From assembly GCA_003448025.1 (NCBI GenBank), contig DLXL01000130.1, positions 5,821 through 12,563 on the forward strand: DNA of 6,743 nt, read 5' to 3'. This DNA comes from Saprospirales bacterium (lineage in GTDB: Bacteria > Bacteroidota > Bacteroidia > Chitinophagales > Saprospiraceae). Within the stretch, counting starts at the first letter, position 1. Each line of letters begins with the position of its first letter. Positions 1 through 6,580 of this stretch are shown here, piece by piece. Made by a program: the position numbers and the translations under genes. The notes under the pieces were generated by a model, which saw only the letters and a list, made by a program, of their open reading frames with translations, ran no database searches and was not told the DNA's origin.

Positions 1-230
1 CCGCCGCCACCTTGTCCGCGATCCTGCCAGGGCTTGCGTTCGCCGCCTTCACCCTGGTTGCGGTCTTGCCACGGCTTACGCTCATAGCCTCCGCGATCTG
101 GTCGTTCAGTCGGTTTGTCATGGGGTTCAGCAAACGGATCATCCTGATGTTCGGATTTCTTCCGCTCTTCCAGCGGGGAATCCGTGTCCGGCTTTGAAAG
201 GCGCGGACGGCGCTTTTTTTCTTCTTCCAT
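1..230 (-). CDS. N-terminal fragment of a basic, low-complexity protein, possibly an RluB-type pseudouridine synthase (runs off the left edge)
   Basis: The reading frame starts at ATG 230-228 on the minus strand and stays open to base 1, giving 76 codons. The visible part is highly charged and has no folded domain. It opens with MEEEKKRRPR and passes through an acidic/basic mixed stretch into a Gly/Arg/Gln-rich region. There the octapeptide ERKPWQDR occurs twice (about residues 50-57 and 64-71), 14 residues apart. N-terminal extensions of this kind, with repeated RKPxxDR and Gly-rich units, are typical of Bacteroidota 23S rRNA pseudouridine synthases (RluB/RsuA family), where they precede the S4 and catalytic domains. 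Some RNA helicases and other RNA-binding proteins carry similar tails, and the catalytic part is outside the window, so the product name is a guess from style. An A-rich GAAGAAGAAAAAAAG stretch follows the start, and no Shine-Dalgarno sequence precedes it. The existence of the gene is fairly safe; its identity is not. Confidence 0.6.
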   Translation of the reverse strand, partial: MEEEKKRRPRLSKPDTDSPLEERKKSEHQDDPFAEPHDKPTERPDRGGYERKPWQDRNQGEGGERKPWQDRGQGGG

Positions 231-279
231 TTAAAGCGGTAAGTTATTGGTTTTGAATAGCTGCTCTTGTAGTGGGGCA

Positions 280-309
280 CAAATTTCCGTTATTTCCCGG
301 GAATGACAA
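280..309 (-). promoter_or_regulatory. Weak candidate promoter for the leftmost gene
   Basis: On the minus strand a TTG (309-307) is followed after 19 nt by GAAATTTG (287-280). This resembles the Bacteroidota sigma-A arrangement TTG-N17-23-TAnnTTTG, with the first T of the -7 box mismatched. Initiation would fall near base 274, leaving a leader of about 44 nt before the ATG at 230. It lies in the only gap between the cyclase stop and this gene. The match is imperfect and partly overlaps a dyad, so this is a candidate only. Confidence 0.28.
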
Positions 310-312
310 CGG
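287..312 (-). terminator. Dyad just downstream of the cyclase gene; possible transcript end or operator
   Basis: CCGTT (287-291) pairs with AACGG (308-312), and between them sits the perfect 10-bp palindrome TTCCCGGGAA (294-303), separated by a small asymmetric internal loop. It begins 11 nt after the cyclase stop codon in the direction of transcription. There is no clean run of U after it on the minus-strand transcript (only AAATTTG), so it is not a canonical intrinsic terminator. It could equally be a protein-binding dyad over the promoter of the next gene. Confidence 0.3.
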
Positions 313-322
313 ATATCAGTCA

Positions 323-3300
323 TTATTTTACGTTTAAATCTTCAGCCCCTAATTCTTCGAGCCTGATCTTAAACACATATTGTGGTGTACGGGCATACAT
401 TTGCCTGTACAATGCCAGGGCCCGGGTATGGTGCGGGGTGGGGTTGTCGGCTACGCGGCGCAATTCAAAATGCACAGCGGCCTCCTCCCTTTCCGTTCTG
501 GCCATGCCAAGCATTTGCTGCAATTGGCGCAGTGCTTCTATGCGGTTACCTTCCGCGATGATCACCTGAGCACGCAAAATATTGGCGCCGAAAGTCAGTT
601 CTGCATTCCCCAAAGCCAGGGCGATGTCCCTGCCTTCTTCCACATATTGCCGGGCCATAGCCACTTCTCCTGCCTGAATGTGAACCAGCCCTTTTTCAAT
701 CAGAGAATACCCTAATACCAAACGATTGCCCATTTCTCTTGCATAATCTATGGCCTCGTTGTAATAGGATATGCTGCGGGTATAATTGCCTTTGTAGTAC
801 CAGGTATCTCCCAGTGTATTAAGCGCTTTGGCAATTCCCTTCTTGTAATTCAGTTCCCGGCTCAAAGCCAGGTTTTGTTCCAGATATTCAACCGCCTGGT
901 CGAATTCGCCCATGAGCGATAAGAGATCGCCTATCAAACCACAGGCAATAGCCAAACCTTGTTTGTCTCCCAGTTCGCGCACTAACTGTAAGTCGCGTTC
1001 GAAATTCAACATGGCCTTGGCATAATCACCCTTTTTCTCCCAAACCGAACCTATCGAACCAATACAAATTGTCATGAACAACTTGTTGCCAAGTTCTTCG
1101 GAAAGTGCCAAGCCTCGTTCCAGACAAAGCAATGCGGAATCCAGTGAGCCTTTTTCAAGGTTGATGATGCCCAGATTGGTATACAAGGTGGTCAATCCCT
1201 GCTTGTCGCCGGCACGTTGTGCAATATCCAGTTGCTCCTCCAACCAACGAATCCCTTCGTCGTAATGGCCCTGATTCATGAAAATCAGGCCCAAATTGGC
1301 CACAATAGCTGCATTTTCTGCGTCACGGCCACTTGCACGGTTAATTTCGATGGCTTTGGCAAACCAGCTTTTAGCTGATTCATAGTTGCCTTGCCGGAAA
1401 AACAGGGTGCCGAGGTTGCCGTAGGTTTTGGCTGTTCCCACCTGATCATTGGCCAAATCAAAAAAGGAACTGGCCACCTCCAGGTGTTTTTTGGCCTCCA
1501 CATAATCCCCGCGCAACATACGCAATTGTCCGAGCCGGCGGTTTGCTCTACCCATTAACCCCATATCATTGAGGTTTTGGGCGCGTTTGAGCGCAATACG
1601 GTAGTCTTTTTCCGACTCTTCCCATTGCCCAACCAATTCATGCACCGCTCCTTTTTTGAGCATGAGACGAATGATCTTTTTGCCCTCTTTTTCCTTATTA
1701 AGCAGGTTTTGGATCAGTTTGTCGTAAAACTGGATTGCCTGCCGGTTCTGGAAATTCCGTTGCGCAAAACGGGCTGCTTTTTCCAGGTATTTGTTGGTTT
1801 TTTTCTCGTCTTCCGCTTCATCGTAGTGGAAAGCCAGATCTACATAACGTTCTTCCGAATTAGGATACAACTGCTCAATAGCCTCTGCAATCAACTGGTG
1901 CAACTCGCGCAGGCGGGTGCGCAACTGCATATCATAGGCAGCTTCCCGCAATAAGGAATGGCGGAAAATATACCTTAACTCGTTCATGGCATACCAAACC
2001 CTCCACTTTTCAGCTGTTTGAATCTGCTCTTTGAGCACTAATTCCAGATCCCCATTTTTGCGGGCAAATTCTTCCTGCCGGGCCATCACCGCAGAAAGCA
2101 CCGGCAGTTCAAACTCGCGTCCGATCACAGCTGCCGCTTTAACGGTTTCTTTCACCAGGCCACTCAAGCGATCTATCCGTGCCATCATAATCTCTTTGAC
2201 GGAATCTGCAATTTGCAAATCGTCGTTTTTGAGTTGCAGCACGCCATCCTCTGTGGTTTTTAACAAATTGGCTTCGCGGAAATACTCCGCCATTTGTTCC
2301 ACATAAAAAGGATTGCCCTGTGTCATTCGCTGTAGTAATTCAAACAGGTCCGGATGAAGGGCGCCGCCTAAACGGGATTCAGCAAAAGATTTCATATCAT
2401 CATTTTGCAGAAAATTAAGGTCTACTTCGCAAAATGGTGTTCCAATCTCTTCCAGCAATTGTTGTTTGAAAACATAGTTTTTAGCCCCGTCATCCTCATA
2501 ACGGCTGGTTGCCAGAAACATCAATGGGTATGATTGGGCCCTCCGGGCAAATTGCGCCAAAAACTCCCTGCTCATGTCGTCGTACCAATGCCCGTCTTCC
2601 AGTTCAATCACAACAGGTTGCAGGAGCGACTCTGCTACAAACAAGTTGGCCATAGCGGCCAAGCCGTTTTGGTATCGGCCACGGGCATCCAGCTGTTCCC
2701 ACAAGGAGCCGGGGTACTGAATACCTACCATGGCTGCCAGTACACTTTGCGTACGGGCAATTTCGCGGCGGACAGCATCTGCCTCCGGATGCTTATTTTC
2801 CGTTAGTTCGTACTGGAGTTCCAGAAAATTCTGTTCAAAAAGTTCCAGATTGCGCTCAGGCGTATTTTCCGGACTCTGATCGAAGTAGTTTTTCAGGAAA
2901 TAGATAAACGGATTGAAAGGTTTGCGCAGGATCTGATCGCTGGCGCAGCTAAACCAGCTTACGGCCATGGAATCGCGCAAGCGCCGGCGCAGTTCATAAC
3001 TTAGTCTGCTTTTACCAATACCTGCTTCTCCAAAAACATAAGCGACCCCGGCAAATTTGTTCTCGTGCAATGGTTGCGAAAAAGCATACAGTTTTTCCAA
3101 TTCTGCACTCCGCCCAAAACAATCTCCGGAAAAACTGGCCTTTCCTGCCAGATTTCGGCCGGTGAGCAGATAGGTTGGCAGTTTATTTTCAAAGCCTTTG
3201 AAATACCCGTCGCCACGATAACTGAATTTGAAGTTACGGTTGCGCGATACGTTTTCATCGCTAAGCACCTCCCCCCAGTCGGCCTGCATCATGAGTCGCG

Positions 3301-4372
3301 CGCCCAGGTTCACGCGAGCGCCCACGGCGGCATACTGACACCGTTCTTCACTGCCAATGATACCGGTAAACGCTTGTCCGGAAGCCATTCCAACGCGGTA
3401 TCTGGCGCCTGTGAGTTCCGTAAGCTGCGCCAGGTCTTCGCGCACGGCGGCGATGAATTCCAGGGCTCGTTCGGTATTATTTTCAAAGGCTACCGGTGCG
3501 CCAAACAGGCAAAACATGACGCCGCCTTTGTCGCCAAAGTCGATTTCTTTAAAGTAACCGCCGAAGTTTTCGCTCTGATCCAGCACAATGGATGCAAAAT
3601 GATCCAGCGATTCATGCGTTTGGATCCCGTCGAAAGAGATGAATACGCTTACTACGTTTCGGAATTCGCCGTTAGGTTGGTTTTCAATAAACTCCTTGGG
3701 TAAAAATTCCATGGCCACTTCCGGATCCGCTTTTGGAAGTGCCGGTTGTTCGTGCAGCAGCAAGCTGCCGTGGTTTTGCGTGAGGTGAAGGGAAAAGAAG
3801 CCTTCTCCAAGGCTTTTTGCCTCATATTGGGCGGGATCCAGTAATCGAAGGAAATGCACGTCTGCCACGGCCTCCAGGCTACTGGCTCTGGTTTGGGCCT
3901 GAGCACAGCCATCAATAGGAGTCCCTTTGAAATAAAATCCTTTTCGGCGTTGACCTACAATACCCCAATCTACATTTCCTTCTGATAAACCTACTTTGAT
4001 ACCAATATTGTGTTCGGAAAGAATGGAGTCCGCACTCTTTTGCTCGTCAGAAAAACGGGATAATATAGCCCTTACCGTAGCTACAATATGCCCCGCATCG
4101 TTGCGTTCGCCGGGAAAAATGGCGGTAAAGCTATCGCCGGCGAAATGCGGGATAAAACCTCCCTGCTGATACACCAGGGATACTGTGGGTTGGAAAATAT
4201 GATTGAGTACATCGGAGAGTTCTTCAGCACCCTCCGGGCCTTTTGCCATCAGCGACTCCGTGAGCCGGGTAAATCCGCTCAGGTCCACAAACATCGTACA
4301 GGCATGCAAACTGCCATGTTGGATGCCGTTGCGGTAATTTTCCTGAATAAAATGTGGCAAAAAATGTTTCAA
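323..4372 (-). CDS. Soluble-adenylyl-cyclase-like multidomain signalling protein: tandem class III cyclase domains, STAND/AAA_16 ATPase, TPR array
   Basis: This is a 1349-residue cytoplasmic protein with no signal peptide or membrane segment. Cyclase domain 1 (about 23-195) has the metal-binding motifs FVDLSGFT (D30) and FAGDSF (D80). Cyclase domain 2 (about 237-405) lacks the first Asp (FISF, S246) but keeps FGDKGG (K282) and VNLGAR (N355, R359), so the two domains would form one composite active site as in ADCY10. The expected product is cAMP from ATP, but nucleobase choice is uncertain because position 76 is His instead of the usual Lys and position 348 is Ala. Next comes an ATPase module (about 415-700) with P-loop GEAGIGKS (448-455), Walker B VVIELEDGHW (587-596), a sensor-like FLATSRYE and GNPFY (686-690). 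A winged-helix-like stretch follows (about 722-830), then TPRs to about 1300. No HTH output domain is seen, so this is not a LuxR/MalT regulator. The start is TTG (4372-4370). The in-frame stop lies only ten codons upstream and no ATG or GTG falls between, so TTG is the best start; ATT at 4384 is a poorer alternative. It sits 38 bp after the upstream PorG-like gene and is probably cotranscribed with it. Domain calls are firm; cyclase activity is inferred. Confidence 0.93.
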   Translation of the reverse strand: MKHFLPHFIQENYRNGIQHGSLHACTMFVDLSGFTRLTESLMAKGPEGAEELSDVLNHIFQPTVSLVYQQGGFIPHFAGDSFTAIFPGERNDAGHIVATVRAILSRFSDEQKSADSILSEHNIGIKVGLSEGNVDWGIVGQRRKGFYFKGTPIDGCAQAQTRASSLEAVADVHFLRLLDPAQYEAKSLGEGFFSLHLTQNHGSLLLHEQPALPKADPEVAMEFLPKEFIENQPNGEFRNVVSVFISFDGIQTHESLDHFASIVLDQSENFGGYFKEIDFGDKGGVMFCLFGAPVAFENNTERALEFIAAVREDLAQLTELTGARYRVGMASGQAFTGIIGSEERCQYAAVGARVNLGARLMMQADWGEVLSDENVSRNRNFKFSYRGDGYFKGFENKLPTYLLTGRNLAGKASFSGDCFGRSAELEKLYAFSQPLHENKFAGVAYVFGEAGIGKSRLSYELRRRLRDSMAVSWFSCASDQILRKPFNPFIYFLKNYFDQSPENTPERNLELFEQNFLELQYELTENKHPEADAVRREIARTQSVLAAMVGIQYPGSLWEQLDARGRYQNGLAAMANLFVAESLLQPVVIELEDGHWYDDMSREFLAQFARRAQSYPLMFLATSRYEDDGAKNYVFKQQLLEEIGTPFCEVDLNFLQNDDMKSFAESRLGGALHPDLFELLQRMTQGNPFYVEQMAEYFREANLLKTTEDGVLQLKNDDLQIADSVKEIMMARIDRLSGLVKETVKAAAVIGREFELPVLSAVMARQEEFARKNGDLELVLKEQIQTAEKWRVWYAMNELRYIFRHSLLREAAYDMQLRTRLRELHQLIAEAIEQLYPNSEERYVDLAFHYDEAEDEKKTNKYLEKAARFAQRNFQNRQAIQFYDKLIQNLLNKEKEGKKIIRLMLKKGAVHELVGQWEESEKDYRIALKRAQNLNDMGLMGRANRRLGQLRMLRGDYVEAKKHLEVASSFFDLANDQVGTAKTYGNLGTLFFRQGNYESAKSWFAKAIEINRASGRDAENAAIVANLGLIFMNQGHYDEGIRWLEEQLDIAQRAGDKQGLTTLYTNLGIINLEKGSLDSALLCLERGLALSEELGNKLFMTICIGSIGSVWEKKGDYAKAMLNFERDLQLVRELGDKQGLAIACGLIGDLLSLMGEFDQAVEYLEQNLALSRELNYKKGIAKALNTLGDTWYYKGNYTRSISYYNEAIDYAREMGNRLVLGYSLIEKGLVHIQAGEVAMARQYVEEGRDIALALGNAELTFGANILRAQVIIAEGNRIEALRQLQQMLGMARTEREEAAVHFELRRVADNPTPHHTRALALYRQMYARTPQYVFKIRLEELGAEDLNVK
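473..1672 (-). repeat. Ten in-phase 40-residue TPR units encoded in the cyclase gene (residues 901-1300)
   Basis: Each unit follows the pattern xxLGxxxxxxGxYxxAxxxxxxALxxxxxxGxxxGx. The turn glycine (GQW, GDY, GNY, GHY, GSL, GDY, GEF, GNY, GEV, GNR) falls at residues 915, 955, 995 and so on to 1275, every 40 residues without a single insertion or deletion. This is the longer 40-residue TPR class (TPR_12 type, as in MalT-like and LGN-like superhelices), not the 34-residue class. Further TPR-like helices precede it (about 841-900). Such superhelices usually bind a partner protein or peptide, so this is the likely sensory or docking part of the cyclase. The units have diverged in sequence, so this is a protein-level repeat and not a recent DNA duplication. 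Confidence 0.85.
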
Positions 4373-4410
4373 ACCAGGCGGAATAAATTGGTTATCAAGG
4401 AATTAAAGGA

Positions 4411-5226
4411 CTAGTGTTTAGCCAGCCCCGGGCATCGAACCGAACCGAAATAGTAGTTCACCCCGGCTCCGATTATCACATAGGTATCGTTGTTTTTACC
4501 ATTACCCCGCTGCTTACCTGGCGTGCCTACCGGTGGTTCGCCGGAGCGGTCGGCCAGTGCTGCTGCAATATCGCCCCGCTGCGTCCGAATGTCGCGAATA
4601 TCTGCATACGAGCCTTTCACATCGTCCAGATAATCCGTGAATAATTTACGGGCGCTGAGGGTGAAATCGAGGCTCCAGCGGTAGGAAAGATCCACTTTGA
4701 ACCCCATTCCGTAGGCAAAAGCTCCCTGGGCAGTGTTGTATTCTTCACCGCGGAATTGTCCTTCGGTACCCATTTCCCGTAAATCGTAAGTAGTACCATC
4801 CAGTTCAGCTTTAGGATTGAACCAGAAAAACGTGGGGCCTGCAAACATATACGGTGTAAAGAAGAAATCGCGGCTGCCGTGCACGTAGGGGAAAAAATTG
4901 AACTCAAACTGCGCGGTAGCATCGTAGATATTCGACCAGAAATGCAGGTTTCGACGTTTTTCGAAAGCATTTTTGGAATCCGAATCGTAGGCGCTGATTT
5001 TACCGGCATTCATCCCGAAACGAATAGCCAGACGGTCGTTGAAGTTATAGCGCACACCCGCTCCACCAGCAAGGTGCAGCCTGTTTACCCGGAAACTGGT
5101 ATTCAGATCGCCAAAATAATTGGTTCCGCCCAGCCATCCACCGGCTTCCCAGCCACGCATCTGGGCAGAGGCGCCAGATATAGAAAGTGCGAAAAAGCCA
5201 AGTATTAACAGCGAGTACCTCATCAT
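4411..5226 (-). CDS. Outer-membrane beta-barrel-like protein of the DUF6089 / PorG type
   Basis: The call is a 271-residue exported protein. The N-terminus is a clear signal peptide: MMRYS, a hydrophobic core LLILGFFALSISG, and a signal peptidase I site ASA|Q after residue 21. The mature part has alternating aromatic/polar strands typical of a small outer-membrane barrel. Features include GGTNYFGDLN near the start, YDATAQFEFNFFPY, TPYMFAGPTFF, YGMGFKVDLSYRWSLDFTLSARKLFTDYLDD, and a final strand VIIGAGVNYYFG before a short CPGLAKH tail. This matches my recollection of the Bacteroidota DUF6089 family, which includes the type IX secretion component PorG; whether this copy works in secretion is unknown. 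The frame is open further upstream (to 5427), but that extension would include the promoter box at 5334-5341 and bury the signal peptide, so I start at ATG 5226. ATG 5223 and ATG 5235 are near-equivalent choices. No Shine-Dalgarno is visible. It is followed after 38 bp by the cyclase gene, probably in one operon. Confidence 0.82.
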   Translation of the reverse strand: MMRYSLLILGFFALSISGASAQMRGWEAGGWLGGTNYFGDLNTSFRVNRLHLAGGAGVRYNFNDRLAIRFGMNAGKISAYDSDSKNAFEKRRNLHFWSNIYDATAQFEFNFFPYVHGSRDFFFTPYMFAGPTFFWFNPKAELDGTTYDLREMGTEGQFRGEEYNTAQGAFAYGMGFKVDLSYRWSLDFTLSARKLFTDYLDDVKGSYADIRDIRTQRGDIAAALADRSGEPPVGTPGKQRGNGKNNDTYVIIGAGVNYYFGSVRCPGLAKH

Positions 5227-5430
5227 AATATGCATGTATCGATCGAAGTTTTTGGATTTTGGTATTTGGACGTTTTTAGCCCTTGTTTGGATGCCCCTGC
5301 AGGGCAAAAACCTTGTTAAATACAAAAGCGCCGCAAAAGTAACACGCTTGCGGTGGGTTTTTCTGTTAATGCCCTCAAAAACGTCGGAAAAGGTCAAGAT
5401 GGTATATCTGCAGGCAGAAATATCCAATCA
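5227..5430 (-). other. Leader and upstream region of the PorG-like/cyclase operon, no gene seen
   Basis: This stretch separates the PorG-like start from the inverted-repeat element. It holds the -7 box at 5334-5341, an untranslated leader of about 100 nt, and within the leader the 10-bp palindrome CCCTGCAGGG (centred near 5299). Open frames across it have no domain content and look like chance. Nothing else is recognisable. Confidence 0.6.
5334..5341 (-). promoter_or_regulatory. Bacteroidota-type -7 promoter box TACTTTTG for the PorG-like/cyclase operon
   Basis: On the minus strand the sequence reads TTACTTTTGCGGCGC, an exact match to the Bacteroidota -7 consensus TAnnTTTG followed by a G/C-rich initiation region. 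Initiation a few nt downstream (near 5327) would give a leader of about 100 nt before the ATG at 5226. No convincing TTG is found at the expected -33 distance, so the promoter may be weak or activator-dependent. It is the best promoter match seen in the window and supports starting the PorG-like protein at its signal peptide. Confidence 0.6.
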
Positions 5431-5596
5431 ATATCGAATATCCAATGTCCAATGTCCAAGTAGTGCGTCTTTTTGGCGTCAGCATGTTGACAAGGTATTG
5501 CATACCATCCAGGCCAATCACCCATGAATAATCAAACCAAAGAGCTGACGCCAGTCATGCGCCCCACTTGGACATTGGATATTGGATATTGGTTAT
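5431..5596. repeat. Large imperfect inverted repeat (53-nt arms, 60-nt spacer) with TCCAATA-type heptamers; possible MITE-like element
   Basis: The left arm (5431-5483) and the reverse complement of the right arm (5544-5596) align without gaps, about 43 of 53 positions identical by eye. The inner ten bases TGGCGTCAGC / GCTGACGCCA are perfect. The outer 37 positions match at 32 and consist of tandem heptamers of the form TCCAATA or TCCAATG. The 60-nt spacer carries a small hairpin, GGTAT-TGC-ATACC (5494-5506). The right arm ends two bases before the oxidoreductase stop codon. A transcript from either strand would fold into a long stem. On the minus strand the core stem is followed by AAAAAG and not U residues, so it is not a standard intrinsic terminator. 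No ORF for a transposase is present; if mobile, it would depend on another element. Similar TCCAATATCCAAT runs are, from memory, common between genes in Bacteroidota genomes. Confidence 0.7.
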
Positions 5597-5598
5597 TC

Positions 5599-6576
5599 TC
5601 AATACTCCAACCCAATCTTACCTCTAATGGCATCCAGGGTTTCCACTAAATCAAGTGTGAAACTTAAGGGCACCACATCACTTTCCAGCAGTCCGTTTTC
5701 AAGGCATTGCATCACGTGGGCGGCTTCGTAATGATAACCCCGACCGGTGTACGGCACATCTATGTCTTCAAAAGATTCTGCCCGGCCATCGTAACGGGAG
5801 AGGGTCAGCTTTTGGGTATGGTGCCAGCGCGAGTGGAGCATGAGGGTGCCTTCGGTGCCATACAGATGTGCACAAAGACTGGTGTTGGCGGCAATAGTGG
5901 CGTGGCAAAGTGCCAGTTTATGATTGGGATATTGAAAATTAAAAGCACAGGATTCGTCTACATCTGTTTGCGTAAAGGTGGCTACCGCACAGATATTTTC
6001 CGGATCAGGTTTGCCAAACAAGGTAAGCGCCAGTAAAGCCGGGTAAATGCCCAGATCCAGTAAAGCGCCGGCGCCCAGGCGTTTATTAAACACCCGGGAA
6101 TGCGGATCAAAGGGCATTTTGAACCCAAAATCAGCCCGAATCGTGTGCAAGGCTCCGATAGCGCCTTGTTCTACCAGTTCAAGGGCCCTGATATTGCCCG
6201 GAATAAAACGCGTCCAAAGCGCCTCCATCAGAAAAACCCGGTTTCTGCGTGCGGCTGCTACCATGCGCATGGCTTCTTCCAGGTTCATGGCAAAAGGCTT
6301 TTCGCAAAGCACCGGAATGCCTGCCTCCAGGCACATCAGCGTATTCTCGCAATGCAAGGGGTGCGGCGTAGCCACATACACCACATCCAGATCCGGACAA
6401 GCCAGGATCTCTTCGTAACTGCCATACGCATGCGCCGCTCCAAACTCAGCAGCAAAAGCCTGAGCTCGCTCCAATGAGGTGGATGCCACCGCCTGCAACC
6501 GGGCATTGGGCAGTAAACGTAAATCGTCTGCAAATTGTCGGGCAATTTTGCCCAGGCCTATGATTCCCCAGTTCAT
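5599..6576 (-). CDS. Gfo/Idh/MocA family NAD(P)-dependent oxidoreductase (dihydrodiol dehydrogenase-like)
   Basis: This 325-residue protein has the usual length of the family and appears complete. The N-terminal Rossmann domain starts at once with WGIIGLGKIA (G7, G9, A12), the dinucleotide-binding loop. It continues through VVYVATPHPLH (66-75) and the family hallmark CEKPF, whose Lys93 is the conserved substrate/catalytic lysine. The C-terminal alpha/beta domain begins near 120 with MEALWTRFIPG and contains GAGALLDLGIYP (168-179), with D174 and Y178 in the expected catalytic-region positions. The MEALWTRF and DLGIYP wording is closest to the branch containing trans-1,2-dihydrobenzene-1,2-diol dehydrogenase and NADP-dependent xylose dehydrogenases. 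The real substrate is probably a sugar or polyol and cannot be read from sequence. It is likely cytosolic. ATG 6576 is the natural start because the Rossmann strand follows directly. The leader is a run of CCCATAAAC-type repeats with no Shine-Dalgarno, and any promoter probably lies within or beyond the repeats at the right edge. The C-terminus (RGKIGLEY) ends close to the usual point, two bases from the inverted repeat. Confidence 0.92.
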   Translation of the reverse strand: MNWGIIGLGKIARQFADDLRLLPNARLQAVASTSLERAQAFAAEFGAAHAYGSYEEILACPDLDVVYVATPHPLHCENTLMCLEAGIPVLCEKPFAMNLEEAMRMVAAARRNRVFLMEALWTRFIPGNIRALELVEQGAIGALHTIRADFGFKMPFDPHSRVFNKRLGAGALLDLGIYPALLALTLFGKPDPENICAVATFTQTDVDESCAFNFQYPNHKLALCHATIAANTSLCAHLYGTEGTLMLHSRWHHTQKLTLSRYDGRAESFEDIDVPYTGRGYHYEAAHVMQCLENGLLESDVVPLSFTLDLVETLDAIRGKIGLEY

Positions 6577-6580
6577 GAGA

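Noticed and set aside
722..1300. Reading the 1349-residue protein as a LuxR/MalT-type transcription regulator because of its STAND ATPase and TPRs
   Set aside because: No C-terminal helix-turn-helix is present; the protein ends shortly after the TPRs, and its N-terminus is two cyclase domains.
3065..3703. 212-codon open frame on the plus strand, inside the cyclase gene
   Set aside because: It is antisense to well-conserved cyclase and P-loop sequence, has no recognisable domain, and its composition is what a shadow of a real gene gives.
4373..4410. A separate promoter for the cyclase gene in the 38-bp gap
   Set aside because: No TAnnTTTG box or plausible -33 TTG is found there; cotranscription with the PorG-like gene is simpler.
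5474..5553. Intrinsic terminator formed by the GGCGTCAGC stem
   Set aside because: The loop is 60 nt and the stem is not followed by a U-tract on either strand.
5431..5596. Insertion sequence
   Set aside because: Too short for a transposase and none is encoded; only a non-autonomous element could be argued.
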